64,000 bases of DNA, taken from NCBI GenBank assembly GCA_965224745.1, contig CBDCZY010000010.1, positions 62,001 through 126,000 of the forward strand, written 5' to 3'. The position numbers and the translations under genes are program-made. Positions 27,704 through 36,911 of this stretch are shown here, one piece after another (position 1 is the stretch's first letter; every line of letters begins with the position of its first letter). The DNA is from CBDCZY01 sp965224745 (GTDB lineage Bacteria; Pseudomonadota; Gammaproteobacteria; Methylococcales; Methylomonadaceae). The notes under the pieces are model-generated. The model was not told where the DNA came from, ran no database searches, and was given only the letters and a program-made list of their open reading frames with translations.

Positions 27704-28137
27704 GTTTCATAGCCGAATAGGCTTTTAATTTTTTGGAACATCGTTTTTTCGAGCTGTCTTTTTGGTACATCTACCGTTGACTCTTTTTTTACGTCTGTTT
27801 TTTTTATGTTGCTGGGTCGGAAGTCGCCTTGAATGGTTTTTAGTTTGTCGCCATCAAAAAGTACTGCGATTTTCTTTTGAGTACGGTCATCACCGCCAGG
27901 CTGGACAGAATAAATGTAATCCCAGCGCGAACTATGAAATGCATCCCGCAACATGGGTGAACCAAGTACATATAACACTTGTCTTTTAGGCATGCCGGGT
28001 GATAGTTGGTTGATCATCGTTTGATTAATAATGTTCCCCTGTTGAACATCGATCGCATAGGTACCTGGAATTTTCCAGTCAGTTGTTGTGCAGGCAGTAC
28101 AAATATGCAGCAAAAGTAATATGAAAACGATTTTCAT
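27700..28137 (-). CDS. bamE: Outer-membrane protein assembly factor BamE (SmpA/OmlA)
   Basis: 145 residues from MKIVFILLLLHICTAC. The N-terminus is a lipoprotein signal with the acylated cysteine probably in CTACTTT. The SmpA/OmlA fold follows: DVQQGNIINQTMINQLSPGMPKRQVLYVLGSPML and WDYIYSVQPGG. It belongs to the BAM complex at the inner face of the outer membrane. The C-terminal 45 residues form a charged extension (KKTDVKKEST) that E. coli BamE lacks. It is divergent from fur. Confidence 0.93.
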   Translation of the reverse strand: MKIVFILLLLHICTACTTTDWKIPGTYAIDVQQGNIINQTMINQLSPGMPKRQVLYVLGSPMLRDAFHSSRWDYIYSVQPGGDDRTQKKIAVLFDGDKLKTIQGDFRPSNIKKTDVKKESTVDVPKRQLEKTMFQKIKSLFGYET

Positions 28138-28318
28138 GACAATTGAAATAGCGAGTAACACAAACCACCATGTTACCTGATAATAAATAGCTTGGACAGG
28201 TAGCAAACCAAACGGATAATACCGAAAATACTATCTACGGATGGTCTGTCAATTTTGACTAATACAAAGTAAACTGCAGCAGGTATAATTTACCGAGATG
28301 CTCCGACGGAGAAAAAAA

Positions 28319-28738
28319 GTGGAATTCCGAGAAATAAGAGAAGCTGGTTTAAAAGTTACATTGCCTCGGGTTAAAATCCTTGAGATTATGGAAAACCAGA
28401 CCTCAGATCGTCATCTAACCGCCGAGCAAGTCTATAAAATTCTATTGGCTGAAGGTGAAGAAATTGGTTTGGCAACCGTTTATCGGGTGCTTACTCAATT
28501 TGAAACTGCAGGTCTGGTAAAGCGGCACCACTTTGAAGGTGGGAACTCAATTTTTGAAATTAATAAGGGTGGCCACCATGATCATATACTGTGCCTCAAA
28601 TGCGGCAGGGTTGATGAGTTTGCAGATGAAGTCATCGAAGACAGACAAAAAGAAATCGCGCATAAACTGGGTTATCAAATGACTGAACATTGTCTTTACC
28701 TTTATGGTTTGTGTGCTAAATGTCAACAAAGCCACTAA
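28319..28738 (+). CDS. fur: Ferric uptake regulator Fur
   Basis: 139 residues from the GTG at 28319, preceded by GGAG with 7-base spacing; this gives an N-terminus that aligns with E. coli Fur. An ATG at 28298 in the same frame lies only 9 bases after a TATAAT (28284-28289) and has no ribosome-binding site, so it is less likely. The winged helix carries GLKVTLPRVKILEIM and IGLATVYRVLTQFE. The metal-binding and dimer domain has GGHHDHILCLKCG and a later CAKC. Iron-dependent repressor; shares the divergent region with bamE. Confidence 0.95.
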   Translation: MEFREIREAGLKVTLPRVKILEIMENQTSDRHLTAEQVYKILLAEGEEIGLATVYRVLTQFETAGLVKRHHFEGGNSIFEINKGGHHDHILCLKCGRVDEFADEVIEDRQKEIAHKLGYQMTEHCLYLYGLCAKCQQSH

Positions 28739-28776
28739 TCGCCAAGCAATAATTTTCTCCTAACAATCTATTTTTA

Positions 28777-30024
28777 ATGTTTAAGCCATTAACGCTATTT
28801 ATTGGTTTGCGCTATATGCGCGCCAAACGGCGAACTCAATTTATCTCTTTTATAACATTGACATCTGTTTCCGGCATCGCCTTGGGTGTTATGGCGTTGA
28901 TTACCGTATTATCGGTGATGAACGGCTTTGAATCAGAATTACGGGAAAGAATTTTAGGGATGACGTCGCATACAACGATTACTGGTATGGACGGCAAACT
29001 TGGCAATTGGTCGTCCTTGGTGGACATCGTTCAAGATAACGAACATGTTTTAGGTTCTGCGCCCTTTGTCAATGGACAAGTGATGATTAACGCAGGCAGG
29101 CGTGTTAGCGGCACCATGCTAAACGGTATCTCACCTGAAGATGAACCCAATGTATCCAGTGTCAGTGAAAAAATGCTGGAAGGCTTACTCAGCGATTTGA
29201 CGCCAGGCTCATTTGGTATCGTTTTAGGGATTGAACTAGCTCAATATCTGGGAGCGCGGGTGGGTGAGAAAATCACGATCATTACACCTCAGCTCAATTC
29301 TTCTCCTGCAGGTATTTTGCCTCGGCTAAAGCGTTTTACCGTGGTCGGCATTTTTCAGGTTGGTATGTTTGAGTATGATCGCAATATGGCTTTAGTCAAT
29401 ATTGATGATGCGGCTCGATTGTTTCGGTTGAATAAAAGCGTATCTGGCTTGCGACTTAAGTTGGATGATTTATTTATGGCGCCTAACATTACCATGGATT
29501 TAGCCAATCAATTGCATGGACGTTATCGAGTCAGTGATTGGACACAAGCGCATACCAACTTCTTTCGCGCGATTAAGACCGAAAAAAGAGTGATGTTTAT
29601 CATTCTGTTACTCATTGTTGCAGTAGCGGCGTTTAACATCGTTTCCACATTGGTTATGGTGGTAACCGACAAAAAAGGAGATATTGCCATTTTGCGCACA
29701 CAAGGGCTTTCGCCGTCTGCTGTGATGGGAATTTTTATTGTGTTAGGAACGACGATAGGCACCATTGGAACCGTTCTAGGTACCATTAGCGGTGTCATTC
29801 TCGCGATCAATGTTGAAACGATTGTGCCTGCCATTGAGAAATTTTTTGGAGTGCAGTTTTTAGCCGCAGATGTCTATTACATTAGCGATTTGCCATCGAA
29901 ATTGATTATTAGCGATGTCTATACCATTGCGGGTATGGCTTTGTTACTCTCCTTGTTAGCGACCTTATACCCGGCTTGGCAAGCATCCAGGGTTAACCCG
30001 GCTGAGGTGCTGCGTTATGAGTAA
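28777..30024 (+). CDS. lolC: Lipoprotein-releasing ABC transporter permease LolC/LolE
   Basis: 415 residues, four membrane helices: one N-terminal (FISFITLTSVSGIALGVMALITVLSVMNGFE) and three in the C-terminal FtsX domain. A large periplasmic domain lies between. The coupling-helix region KKGDIAILRTQGLSPS is typical. It extracts mature lipoproteins from the inner membrane and hands them to LolA. Only one permease gene precedes lolD, as in genomes where a single LolF-type protein forms a homodimer, so the letter C or F is uncertain. It overlaps lolD by 8 bases. Confidence 0.93.
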   Translation: MFKPLTLFIGLRYMRAKRRTQFISFITLTSVSGIALGVMALITVLSVMNGFESELRERILGMTSHTTITGMDGKLGNWSSLVDIVQDNEHVLGSAPFVNGQVMINAGRRVSGTMLNGISPEDEPNVSSVSEKMLEGLLSDLTPGSFGIVLGIELAQYLGARVGEKITIITPQLNSSPAGILPRLKRFTVVGIFQVGMFEYDRNMALVNIDDAARLFRLNKSVSGLRLKLDDLFMAPNITMDLANQLHGRYRVSDWTQAHTNFFRAIKTEKRVMFIILLLIVAVAAFNIVSTLVMVVTDKKGDIAILRTQGLSPSAVMGIFIVLGTTIGTIGTVLGTISGVILAINVETIVPAIEKFFGVQFLAADVYYISDLPSKLIISDVYTIAGMALLLSLLATLYPAWQASRVNPAEVLRYE

Positions 30025-30697
30025 TGAAATCGTTTTGCAATGTTCTGGTTTAACCAAAAAATTCTATGAAGGTCTAGATGTAGAAGTGTTAAAAGGGGTG
30101 GATCTGAGTGTTCCGAAAGGGGCAAGAATAGCCGTTATGGGTGCCTCGGGTTCAGGTAAAAGCACGTTATTACATTTGTTAGGTGGTTTGGATAAACCGA
30201 CTCGTGGGGAGATTACACTGGATGGTATACCTCTCAAAGGTTTGAATGAGACCAAATTAGGCCGCTTAAGAAACCGCTCACTGGGGTTTATTTATCAATT
30301 CCATCACTTACTGGGCGAATTTACCTTGCTTGAAAATGTATCGATGCCTCTTTTAATCGCCGGGGTTTCCGTAAAAGAAGCGAAAAATAGAGCCAATACT
30401 TTATTGGAAAGGGTAGGGTTATCTCACCGGGTTTTACATAAACCGGGCGAACTTTCTGGCGGCGAGAGGCAACGTGCTGCCGTGGCAAGAGCAGTTATTA
30501 ATCGACCAAAATGTGTATTGGCTGACGAGCCTACCGGTAACCTGGATAGTAAAACTGCGGAACAAGTGTATCAGTTAATGCTTGAGCTTAACGAAGAATA
30601 TAACGTTAGTTTTTTGATCGTAACGCATGACCCAGTGCTTGCAAAGCGAATGGATACCATTATGCATATGGAAGATGGTCGGATGACGCCTCAATAA
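30017..30697 (+). CDS. lolD: Lipoprotein-releasing ATPase LolD
   Basis: 226 residues. ABC ATPase with Walker A GASGSGKST, the LolD motif NRSLGFIYQFHHLLGEFTLLENVSMPL, signature LSGGERQR, Walker B CVLADEPTGNLD and the H-loop VTHD. It powers lipoprotein release together with the permease encoded directly upstream. The overlapping start supports a two-gene operon. Confidence 0.96.
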   Translation: MSNEIVLQCSGLTKKFYEGLDVEVLKGVDLSVPKGARIAVMGASGSGKSTLLHLLGGLDKPTRGEITLDGIPLKGLNETKLGRLRNRSLGFIYQFHHLLGEFTLLENVSMPLLIAGVSVKEAKNRANTLLERVGLSHRVLHKPGELSGGERQRAAVARAVINRPKCVLADEPTGNLDSKTAEQVYQLMLELNEEYNVSFLIVTHDPVLAKRMDTIMHMEDGRMTPQ

Positions 30698-30701
30698 TTT
30701 T

Positions 30702-31226
30702 TTAGGAATCTTTTTTTACCCGAAACTTTCTTTTCTTCCATTGTTGCTGAACCATATAAACCCAAAGCCAACGACTTGTTAGGAAGCCTAAGATACAAGA
30801 AACAATACCTAACACCAGGCACCCTAATAAGAAAGGTTGCCAAATATCACCCAGACTGGAAAGCAGAACATCAACAGAAAAGTCAGATTCGCTTTGCGTA
30901 CTCTTTTCGCCCAGCAGGAAGAGTCCAAAGATATAAGCAAAATAAAATAATGCCGGCATGGTGACCGGATTTGTCAGCCAAACCAGGGCGACAGAAATTG
31001 GTAAATTGGCGCCAAAGTAAAATGCTGCAAACGCGGCAATCACCATTTGACCGGGTACCGGTATCCAGGCGCAAAATAGACCAATCGCAAATGCCAGTGA
31101 AACGGATCGTCTGTTTAAGTGCCAAAGATTGGGTTGATGCAGTCTTTCACCGAGAAATTGAAGGTTTTTGTGTTCCTTTAGCTTATTGGAATCCGGTAGA
31201 AACTTTTGTATAAACTTTTTTGGCAT
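30702..31226 (-). CDS. DUF2062 membrane protein
   Basis: 174 residues with about four membrane segments. The DUF2062 signature is clear: AIGLFCAWIPVPGQMVIAA, then NLPISVALVWLTNPVTMPALFYFAYIFG. The family is widespread in gammaproteobacteria next to comEC and lolCDE, function unknown. It converges on lolD, with 4 bases between the two, and is divergent from comEC. Confidence 0.9.
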   Translation of the reverse strand: MPKKFIQKFLPDSNKLKEHKNLQFLGERLHQPNLWHLNRRSVSLAFAIGLFCAWIPVPGQMVIAAFAAFYFGANLPISVALVWLTNPVTMPALFYFAYIFGLFLLGEKSTQSESDFSVDVLLSSLGDIWQPFLLGCLVLGIVSCILGFLTSRWLWVYMVQQQWKKRKFRVKKDS

Positions 31227-31244
31227 AATTCAGGTGAATTCTCG

Positions 31245-33590
31245 TTGAATAACTCCAGTCTACCAGCTTTTCCTAAAACCAGTAAGCAGGCGTCCAAGAC
31301 ATATGATACTAATCTGACAACTTCGGTTTTATGCTATGTGGCTGGTGTCCTTATCGTTTTTCAATTACATCAACTAGCTTCAGTTAAACAGTTATTGATT
31401 GTAATTTTAGTCAGTATTTCGCATTATTTTTGGGGTTCAAGATATCTTTTTTGTTTTGGGGTTGGGTTTGTTCTTGCTTCAGTCACTGGTATTAGTGCAA
31501 TGAACCAGAGATTAGATGGCAAATTAGAGGGAAAAGATATACAGGTTTTAGGCGTTGTGTCTGATTTGCCAAAGTACGATAACCGCCGCGTGCAGTTTGA
31601 TCTGGAAGTTACAAGTGCCAAGTTGGCAGGAAAAACCGTCAAACTGCCAGCACATATCAGGCTCAATTGGTACCGATCTGATCAATCGATCCAAGCTGGC
31701 GCTACAGGCATCTTTATCGTTCGGTTAAAACGCCCCCATGGAACGTTAAATCCAGGTGGGTTTGATTATGAAAGATGGCTCATGTCACATGATATTGGAG
31801 CAACTGGCTATGTGAGACAATGGCTGGGATGGCAGAATGGAAATTTAATCGATGACTGGTTTTCGCTGGCTTACTGGCGTCAAACGCTTGCAGATCGGAT
31901 ATCCAAGACGCTAGAGAACAGAGAAACAGTGGGTTTGGTTAAAGCATTGGTGATTGGCGATAAGCAGGAAATTAGTTCATCTCAGTGGCAAATATTCAGA
32001 CAAACAGGAACCAGTCATCTAATTGCAATTTCTGGGTTGCATATTGGTTTGGTGGCCGGATTAGTGTATTTTTTTGCACTAAAATTATGGGCCAGATGGG
32101 GTGGCTTCATCCCATCGCCACCGAAATTCGCTGCAGTTTGTGCGATGTTGGCTGCTTTGTTTTATGCGGCGCTATCGGGCTTTTCTATTCCTACGCAACG
32201 TGCGCTATGCATGTTAGTGGTCGTTATGAGTTCCATTTTATTAAAGCGTCATGTAAGTCCAATGCATCAGCTTACTCTCGCTCTTTTTATAGTCGTACTT
32301 CTGGATTCGTTTGCCGTGACTGAACCCGGGTTTTGGTTATCTTTTTTCGCGGTCTTTCTGATTATTTACATGCTGGCGGCTAGACGAAAACCGTTAGGAA
32401 AGGTGTTAACTTTCATCAAAATCAATACTCTCATTGCATTTGGGTTGACACCGCTGCTAATACTTTTTTTTAACCAAACATCAATGATTGCGCCCATTGC
32501 TAATTTTTTAGCGGTGCCTGTCGTTAGTTTTTGGCTTGTGCCGTTGAGTTTGGTGGCTGTTATATTGCTTGGTTTTTCTGACAAATTAGCCGAGTTAGCT
32601 TTTGATATAGTAAGTTTAAGCCTTCAGTATTTAATGGATGTTCTAGCGGTTTTGGCCGCCTTTCCCTTTGCCGAATGGCATTTTCCAAGCCCGACCTGGG
32701 TAGCGCTGTTGTTGGCTGTGGCAGGAATATTATTATTGTTGGCTCCCAGAGGTATCCCTGCTCGATGGTTGTCTATTCCCTTGCTATTACCTTTGACTGT
32801 GGGTACTGAAGAAACAATTGCCCGGTCACGGTTTAAAGTTACCTTGTTGGATGTTGGGCAAGGATTGTCAGCCGTGGTCATGACAGAAAACCATAGCCTG
32901 GTATTTGATGCCGGCGATCGTTATTCCGATAATTTTGATATGGGTAAGAACGTTGTATTGCCATTTTTATACGCCAAAAATCGTTCTTCCGTGGATGTTT
33001 TATTGATTAGCCATGGCGATAGTGATCATATTGGCGGTGCGCAATCTGTCATAAAAGGTATACAGGTCAATAAAATGTTGAGTAGTGTTCCAGAAGTAAT
33101 TGATCATAATTCGATTAAAAATTGTCAGGCTGGTCAGCACTGGCGTTGGGATAATGTTTCTTTTGAAATTTTGGCTCCGGATAAACAACCCTTTCGCGAT
33201 GAAAATGATAATTCTTGTGTGCTTAAAGTCACATCCAGTGACGGCTCGGTGTTATTGACAGGGGATATTGAAAGATCAGCAGAAAATTGGCTGGTCAATA
33301 CTTATAAACAACAACTGCGAGCCGATGTACTGGTCGCACCCCATCATGGCAGTAAAACTTCTTCATCTAGCCGGTTTTTGGCACAAGTTAAGCCAACTGC
33401 TGTGCTTATTCCGGCGGGCTACAGAAACCGTTTTGGTTTTCCTCATCCTGATATATTACAACGTTATCGAGACATCAAGGCCGACAGCTATAACGTGGCT
33501 AAACAAGGCGCTATTACCGTTCGATTTCAACAGGGTAGCTATAAAATAAAGTCGTACCGTAATAGCAACGGTAAATTCTGGAATCATTAA
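31245..33590 (+). CDS. comEC: ComEC/Rec2-type DNA-uptake channel protein
   Basis: About 781 residues. I favour the TTG at 31245 with AGGTGA seven bases before it; an earlier TTG at 31206 would overlap the divergent DUF2062 start. It has an N-terminal DUF4131 region, then a Competence domain of about 8-10 helices (SSQWQIFRQTGTSHLIAISGLHIGLVAG). The C-terminal metallo-beta-lactamase-like domain at about 530-770 has ISHGDSDHIGGAQS and APHHGSKTSSS. It moves single-stranded DNA across the inner membrane during transformation. Confidence 0.92.
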   Translation: MNNSSLPAFPKTSKQASKTYDTNLTTSVLCYVAGVLIVFQLHQLASVKQLLIVILVSISHYFWGSRYLFCFGVGFVLASVTGISAMNQRLDGKLEGKDIQVLGVVSDLPKYDNRRVQFDLEVTSAKLAGKTVKLPAHIRLNWYRSDQSIQAGATGIFIVRLKRPHGTLNPGGFDYERWLMSHDIGATGYVRQWLGWQNGNLIDDWFSLAYWRQTLADRISKTLENRETVGLVKALVIGDKQEISSSQWQIFRQTGTSHLIAISGLHIGLVAGLVYFFALKLWARWGGFIPSPPKFAAVCAMLAALFYAALSGFSIPTQRALCMLVVVMSSILLKRHVSPMHQLTLALFIVVLLDSFAVTEPGFWLSFFAVFLIIYMLAARRKPLGKVLTFIKINTLIAFGLTPLLILFFNQTSMIAPIANFLAVPVVSFWLVPLSLVAVILLGFSDKLAELAFDIVSLSLQYLMDVLAVLAAFPFAEWHFPSPTWVALLLAVAGILLLLAPRGIPARWLSIPLLLPLTVGTEETIARSRFKVTLLDVGQGLSAVVMTENHSLVFDAGDRYSDNFDMGKNVVLPFLYAKNRSSVDVLLISHGDSDHIGGAQSVIKGIQVNKMLSSVPEVIDHNSIKNCQAGQHWRWDNVSFEILAPDKQPFRDENDNSCVLKVTSSDGSVLLTGDIERSAENWLVNTYKQQLRADVLVAPHHGSKTSSSSRFLAQVKPTAVLIPAGYRNRFGFPHPDILQRYRDIKADSYNVAKQGAITVRFQQGSYKIKSYRNSNGKFWNH

Positions 33591-33659
33591 TGGACACGTT
33601 CAAATTATTAACATGATCAAAAGACTGCTGCAAGAAAAACCATGCGCTAGAATTACTGC

Positions 33660-34649
33660 ATGATAGAAACCATTTATTTGGAAGAAGCTATTTTGCAGCA
33701 TCCTCGTGCCAAGGCCATTTGTGAGCGTTTTCCTTCAGCCCGTAAAATCACCTGTCACCATTACGGTGAAATTTTCAATGTGAAAGCCCAAAACTTTAGG
33801 TTACAGAAATTAAAACCAGCACTTATCCTGGCAAAAAAACACAATAACTATGTATTACCCACGCCGCCAGAGTATGGGGTTGGTGCTCAGAAAAATTATT
33901 ATTTTTCTCACATGCTTAATTGTCTTTATGATTGTCGGTATTGTTTTTTGCAAGGCATGTTTCGATCTGCCAATTATTTGTGTTTTGTGAATGATGAAGA
34001 TTTTCACCAAGCTATTAAGACGACCGCACAAGCAGCCGGTGATGAGCCGGTTCATTTTTTTTCAGGCTATGATTGCGACAGCTTGGCTTTGGAGCCTGTA
34101 ACGGGGTTTGTAGATAGTTATTTACCCGTTATTGATGCGCTTCCCAATGCTTGGTTAGAATTAAGAACAAAAAGTACGCAAATCAGAAGTTTGCTGAATT
34201 CTCCAGTATCACAAAGATGCATCGTAGCATTTAGCTTTACACCGCAGGAAATGGCGAAAGATCTGGAGCACAAAGTGCCGTCGATTAACAAAAGAATTGA
34301 AGCGATGCAAAAATTACAACGACAAGGCTGGTGGATTGGATTGCGATTTGATCCGATTATTTATCATCACGATTATGAACATCAGTATCGCCATTTATTC
34401 GAGCAGGTTTTCTCCAATATTAATGAAGACAGAGTGCATTCGGTTAGCTTGGGTATGTTTAGGTTACCAGAAAAGTTTTTCAAGAAAATGCAACGACTTT
34501 ATCCTGAGGAAAAGTTATTTGCCGGGGCATTAGAAAAACGCGAAGGGATGGTTTCTTCACCGGTCGAAGTTGAAACTGAAGTGATGGCAAATTGTACTCA
34601 CTTATTGTCTGAATATATTCCCGCCAACAAGCTGTTTCCTTGTGCATGA
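33660..34649 (+). CDS. Spore-photoproduct-lyase-like radical SAM protein
   Basis: 329 residues. The radical SAM cluster motif C-x3-C-x2-C is in NCLYDCRYCFLQG near residue 87. A further cysteine in GYDCDSLALEP near residue 140 matches the position of the H-donor cysteine of SplB. SplB repairs the spore photoproduct thymine dimer; this organism shows no sporulation genes here, so it may repair UV damage in dry or other DNA, or act on another substrate. Its stop overlaps the SDR gene start as ATGA. Confidence 0.87.
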   Translation: MIETIYLEEAILQHPRAKAICERFPSARKITCHHYGEIFNVKAQNFRLQKLKPALILAKKHNNYVLPTPPEYGVGAQKNYYFSHMLNCLYDCRYCFLQGMFRSANYLCFVNDEDFHQAIKTTAQAAGDEPVHFFSGYDCDSLALEPVTGFVDSYLPVIDALPNAWLELRTKSTQIRSLLNSPVSQRCIVAFSFTPQEMAKDLEHKVPSINKRIEAMQKLQRQGWWIGLRFDPIIYHHDYEHQYRHLFEQVFSNINEDRVHSVSLGMFRLPEKFFKKMQRLYPEEKLFAGALEKREGMVSSPVEVETEVMANCTHLLSEYIPANKLFPCA

Positions 34650-35368
34650 AGGCTCATAATATATTGGTCACAGGGGCTAGCTCAGGGATTGGTAGAGCGG
34701 TAGCTGTTAATCTTCTAAAGGCATCGCATAGCGTCATTGGAATAGCCCGGGATGTTGCCAAATTCAAGCATCACCATCCTCATTTTTATCCGGTTGCAAT
34801 GGATTTGTCTCAGCTACATAAGTTGACGGAAAAATTTAAACTCTTATGTGTTGACTATCCAAATATTGATGCGGTTGTTTTTTGCGCTGGTCAGGGTCTA
34901 TTCGGCTCGCTAGAACAATATTCTGCCGAGCAAATTCAATCTCTGATAAACCTTAACTTCACCAGTCAAGCTCTGATGGCCAGACTGTTGGTTCCTAAAA
35001 TGAAGCAACAAGGGCGAGGCCATATCATCTTTCTTGGTTCTGAAGCGGCCTTAAAAGGTTCCAGGCAAGGAACCATTTATTGTGCCAGTAAGTTTGCAGT
35101 GCGCGGTTTTGCCCAGGCGTTACGTGAGGAATGTGCTAACAGTGGGGTCAGAGTGACTTTGATAAATCCTGGCATGGTTCGATCACCCTTTTTTGATACG
35201 CTAACTTTTCAACCTGGCCAGAAGGCCACACAATATTTATTGCCCGAAGATGTTGCCGAAGCGGTAAGTTACGTGATTCATAGCCGAGCAGATATGGTCG
35301 TAGACGAAATTAATTTAAACCCCTTGAATAGGGTCGTCAAGGCTAAGAATAAAGATAAATCCTCTTAA
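34646..35368 (+). CDS. Short-chain dehydrogenase/reductase
   Basis: 240 residues from MKAHNILVTG. It has the classical SDR nucleotide site TGASSGIGRA near residue 10, CAGQG near 84, an active-site serine in FLGSEAALKG and the catalytic Y-x3-K in YCASKFAVRG near 150. The start codon overlaps the stop of the radical SAM gene by 4 bases, so the two are co-translated and probably work together or are co-regulated. Substrate unknown. Confidence 0.92.
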   Translation: MKAHNILVTGASSGIGRAVAVNLLKASHSVIGIARDVAKFKHHHPHFYPVAMDLSQLHKLTEKFKLLCVDYPNIDAVVFCAGQGLFGSLEQYSAEQIQSLINLNFTSQALMARLLVPKMKQQGRGHIIFLGSEAALKGSRQGTIYCASKFAVRGFAQALREECANSGVRVTLINPGMVRSPFFDTLTFQPGQKATQYLLPEDVAEAVSYVIHSRADMVVDEINLNPLNRVVKAKNKDKSS

Positions 35369-35600
35369 GTTATTCTAGGCAACAAGGTTATTTTACAACT
35401 TGTTTAGTTTCTCGCATTAGATGTAACAACGACGCATTCTTTCCCTCAGTATTTCCCAAAAAATATAGTTCTGAAGAAATAATGAGAATAAGCGTTTGGA
35501 GTTGTGGTTTAGCTCTCAGAAAGTTGGCAATTCATTGACTAATTTTAAATATCAGAAAAAGAAAAAAAATTAGTAAATTTATCCAACACGAGGGAAAGCA

Positions 35601-35723
35601 ATGACGAATTTTAAAGATTTATGCAGACTTACAGCCATCTTTGTTGCTATTGGCTTTATACTGAGTTCGTTTTATCTGAGACTAAAACTTTTCAAAAGGA
35701 AAAATCGAAAAATAACCACATAG
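35601..35723 (+). CDS. Possible 40-residue membrane peptide
   Basis: A short open frame with a good ribosome-binding site (GAGGGA, 7 bases before ATG). It encodes one hydrophobic segment, CRLTAIFVAIGFILSSFYL, flanked by basic residues. The last ten codons are antisense to the remnant immunity gene at 35692-35817, so the frame may be fortuitous. The gap before it (35369-35600) shows nothing else. Confidence 0.25.
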   Translation: MTNFKDLCRLTAIFVAIGFILSSFYLRLKLFKRKNRKITT

Positions 35724-35919
35724 AACAATCGTCATCTTGATGATAATTGTGTAAAGCTGGTTCGTAGACACAAACGAGACCGTCAACCGGGTGAAATTCA
35801 AACTTCGCAATTTGCAAAATTCGTGTCTCCTAAAATGCGTCCCGGCAGAATAGTCTGTCGTCTGGAATGGTAATTTCGATTTGGTTACTTTTCTTGTATA
35901 TTGGAGTTGCATTGTTACA
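35692..35919 (-). pseudogene. Remnant of a fourth nuclease/immunity cassette
   Basis: Reading on the minus strand, 35919-35830 encodes the tail NQIEITIPDDRLFCRDAF of a NucA/B-type domain, matching the other cassettes almost residue for residue. After 12 bases it is followed by FEFHPVDGLVCVYEPAL, the start of a ComJ-like immunity protein. The start codon has become TTG (35817), and the frame ends after 41 codons at 35692. Upstream of the tail the nuclease frame is closed by stops. It is thus the broken end of the array interrupted by the IS66 element. Confidence 0.8.
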
Positions 35920-35923
35920 GGGA

Positions 35924-35957
35924 AAAAAAGAGACAGGTTATTTGGTAACCTGTCTTT
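35924..35957 (-). terminator. Rho-independent terminator
   Basis: Perfect 10-bp stem AGACAGGTTA / TAACCTGTCT with a 5-base loop, followed on the minus strand by C and seven T. Before the IS66 insertion it would have stood about 80 bp downstream of the last immunity gene (39328), so it probably ended the toxin/immunity operon. The IS66 now separates them by 3.3 kb. Confidence 0.8.
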
Positions 35958-36153
35958 CAATGGAAATAAATAATTCTGGTATCCCCTATAAATTCTAGGG
36001 CAACAGACCATCCAGAAAAAACATGCCATAAAAGTAAAAAAACACTTGACAAGGTTTTGGACACAAACTGTGTTTTCAATGTTCATTTCCGCCACACCCT
36101 GTTTCGGGTTGTTTGTCCATTTGTGAAGCGACTGGAGACCCTTTCGCAACGCT

Positions 36154-36882
36154 TTGCTAATTCCTTTTCGCCAATATTACCAACCCCCATTAATCGCATT
36201 GTATGGGCAAAAATCTGACCTAAAAAACCAACGATATAATAGGCTTATACTTCATAAGACCTCTAAAGTATCGTTGAACAGAAACACTATTGAGTCGGCC
36301 ATCGAAGCGTTGCAAGTAGATGTGGCCTCCATCCCTGATCCTCAGATAAAATCCCTGGTGAATGGACTGCTTAACTTGGTAGAAACGCTTTATGGTGAAA
36401 ATGAGGCGTTCAGAGAAGAAAACCAGCAGCTCAAAGATGAAATCAACCGCTTGAAAGGTGAACAGGGCAAGCCGAATATCAAGGGTAACCGTACAAAAGA
36501 ATCCGCTGATCACTCGTCCGAAAAGGAACGTCAAGTGGGCGGTGACCCTGAGGCCGATGAAAAAAACAACCCTAAGAAACGTCAACGCGAGGGCAAATTG
36601 ACCAAGGTGAAAATTGACCGAGAGCAGGTTTGTCCCGTCAACAAAAATGTCCTGCCAACGGATGCTCGATTTAAAGGCTATTCAGATGTCGTCATTCAGG
36701 ACATCAAGATCATCACGAACAATGTCAAATATCGGCGTGAGGTGTATTACTCGCCATCACAGGGGAAGACCTTTCTGGGTCAACTTCCGGCCGATGTGGC
36801 GGGGAAAGGTGAATTTGGCGTCGGTATCCGCTCCCTGATTCCGCTGTTAAAATCCGAATGCAATCTGTCGGAAAGCTGTATT
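36154..36882 (+). pseudogene. IS66 transposase (TnpC-like), 5' part
   Basis: N-terminal portion of the DDE transposase: a coiled-coil leucine-zipper region (LYGENEAFREENQQLKDEIN) and the domain ending in YYSPSQGKTFLGQLP. The true start may be a TTG or GTG near 36275 rather than 36154. The gene is split after SESC-I by the IS3 element. Removing the insert and one TSD joins it in frame with 38152-39252. Confidence 0.88.
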
Positions 36883-36911
36883 TGTAATGGTCAAGTTTTC
36901 TTGGAAGGATT

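Noticed and set aside
27465..27770. Minus-strand open frame across the hairpin repeat, similar to frames at 19361-19573 and inside 22781-23830
   Set aside because: The shared peptide (AWQQAHSRLRNCCHNTEDGQKNKL) is only the translated repeat. It recurs wherever the repeat does, has no ribosome-binding site, and overlaps ratB.
28298..28318. Upstream ATG as the start of fur
   Set aside because: It lies 9 bases after a TATAAT box and has no ribosome-binding site; the in-frame GTG at 28319 has GGAG at good spacing and aligns with known Fur N-termini.
35682..36149. 155-codon minus-strand frame
   Set aside because: It spans the IS66 end, the terminator and the remnant cassette in a frame different from the homologous one, so it is a chance frame.
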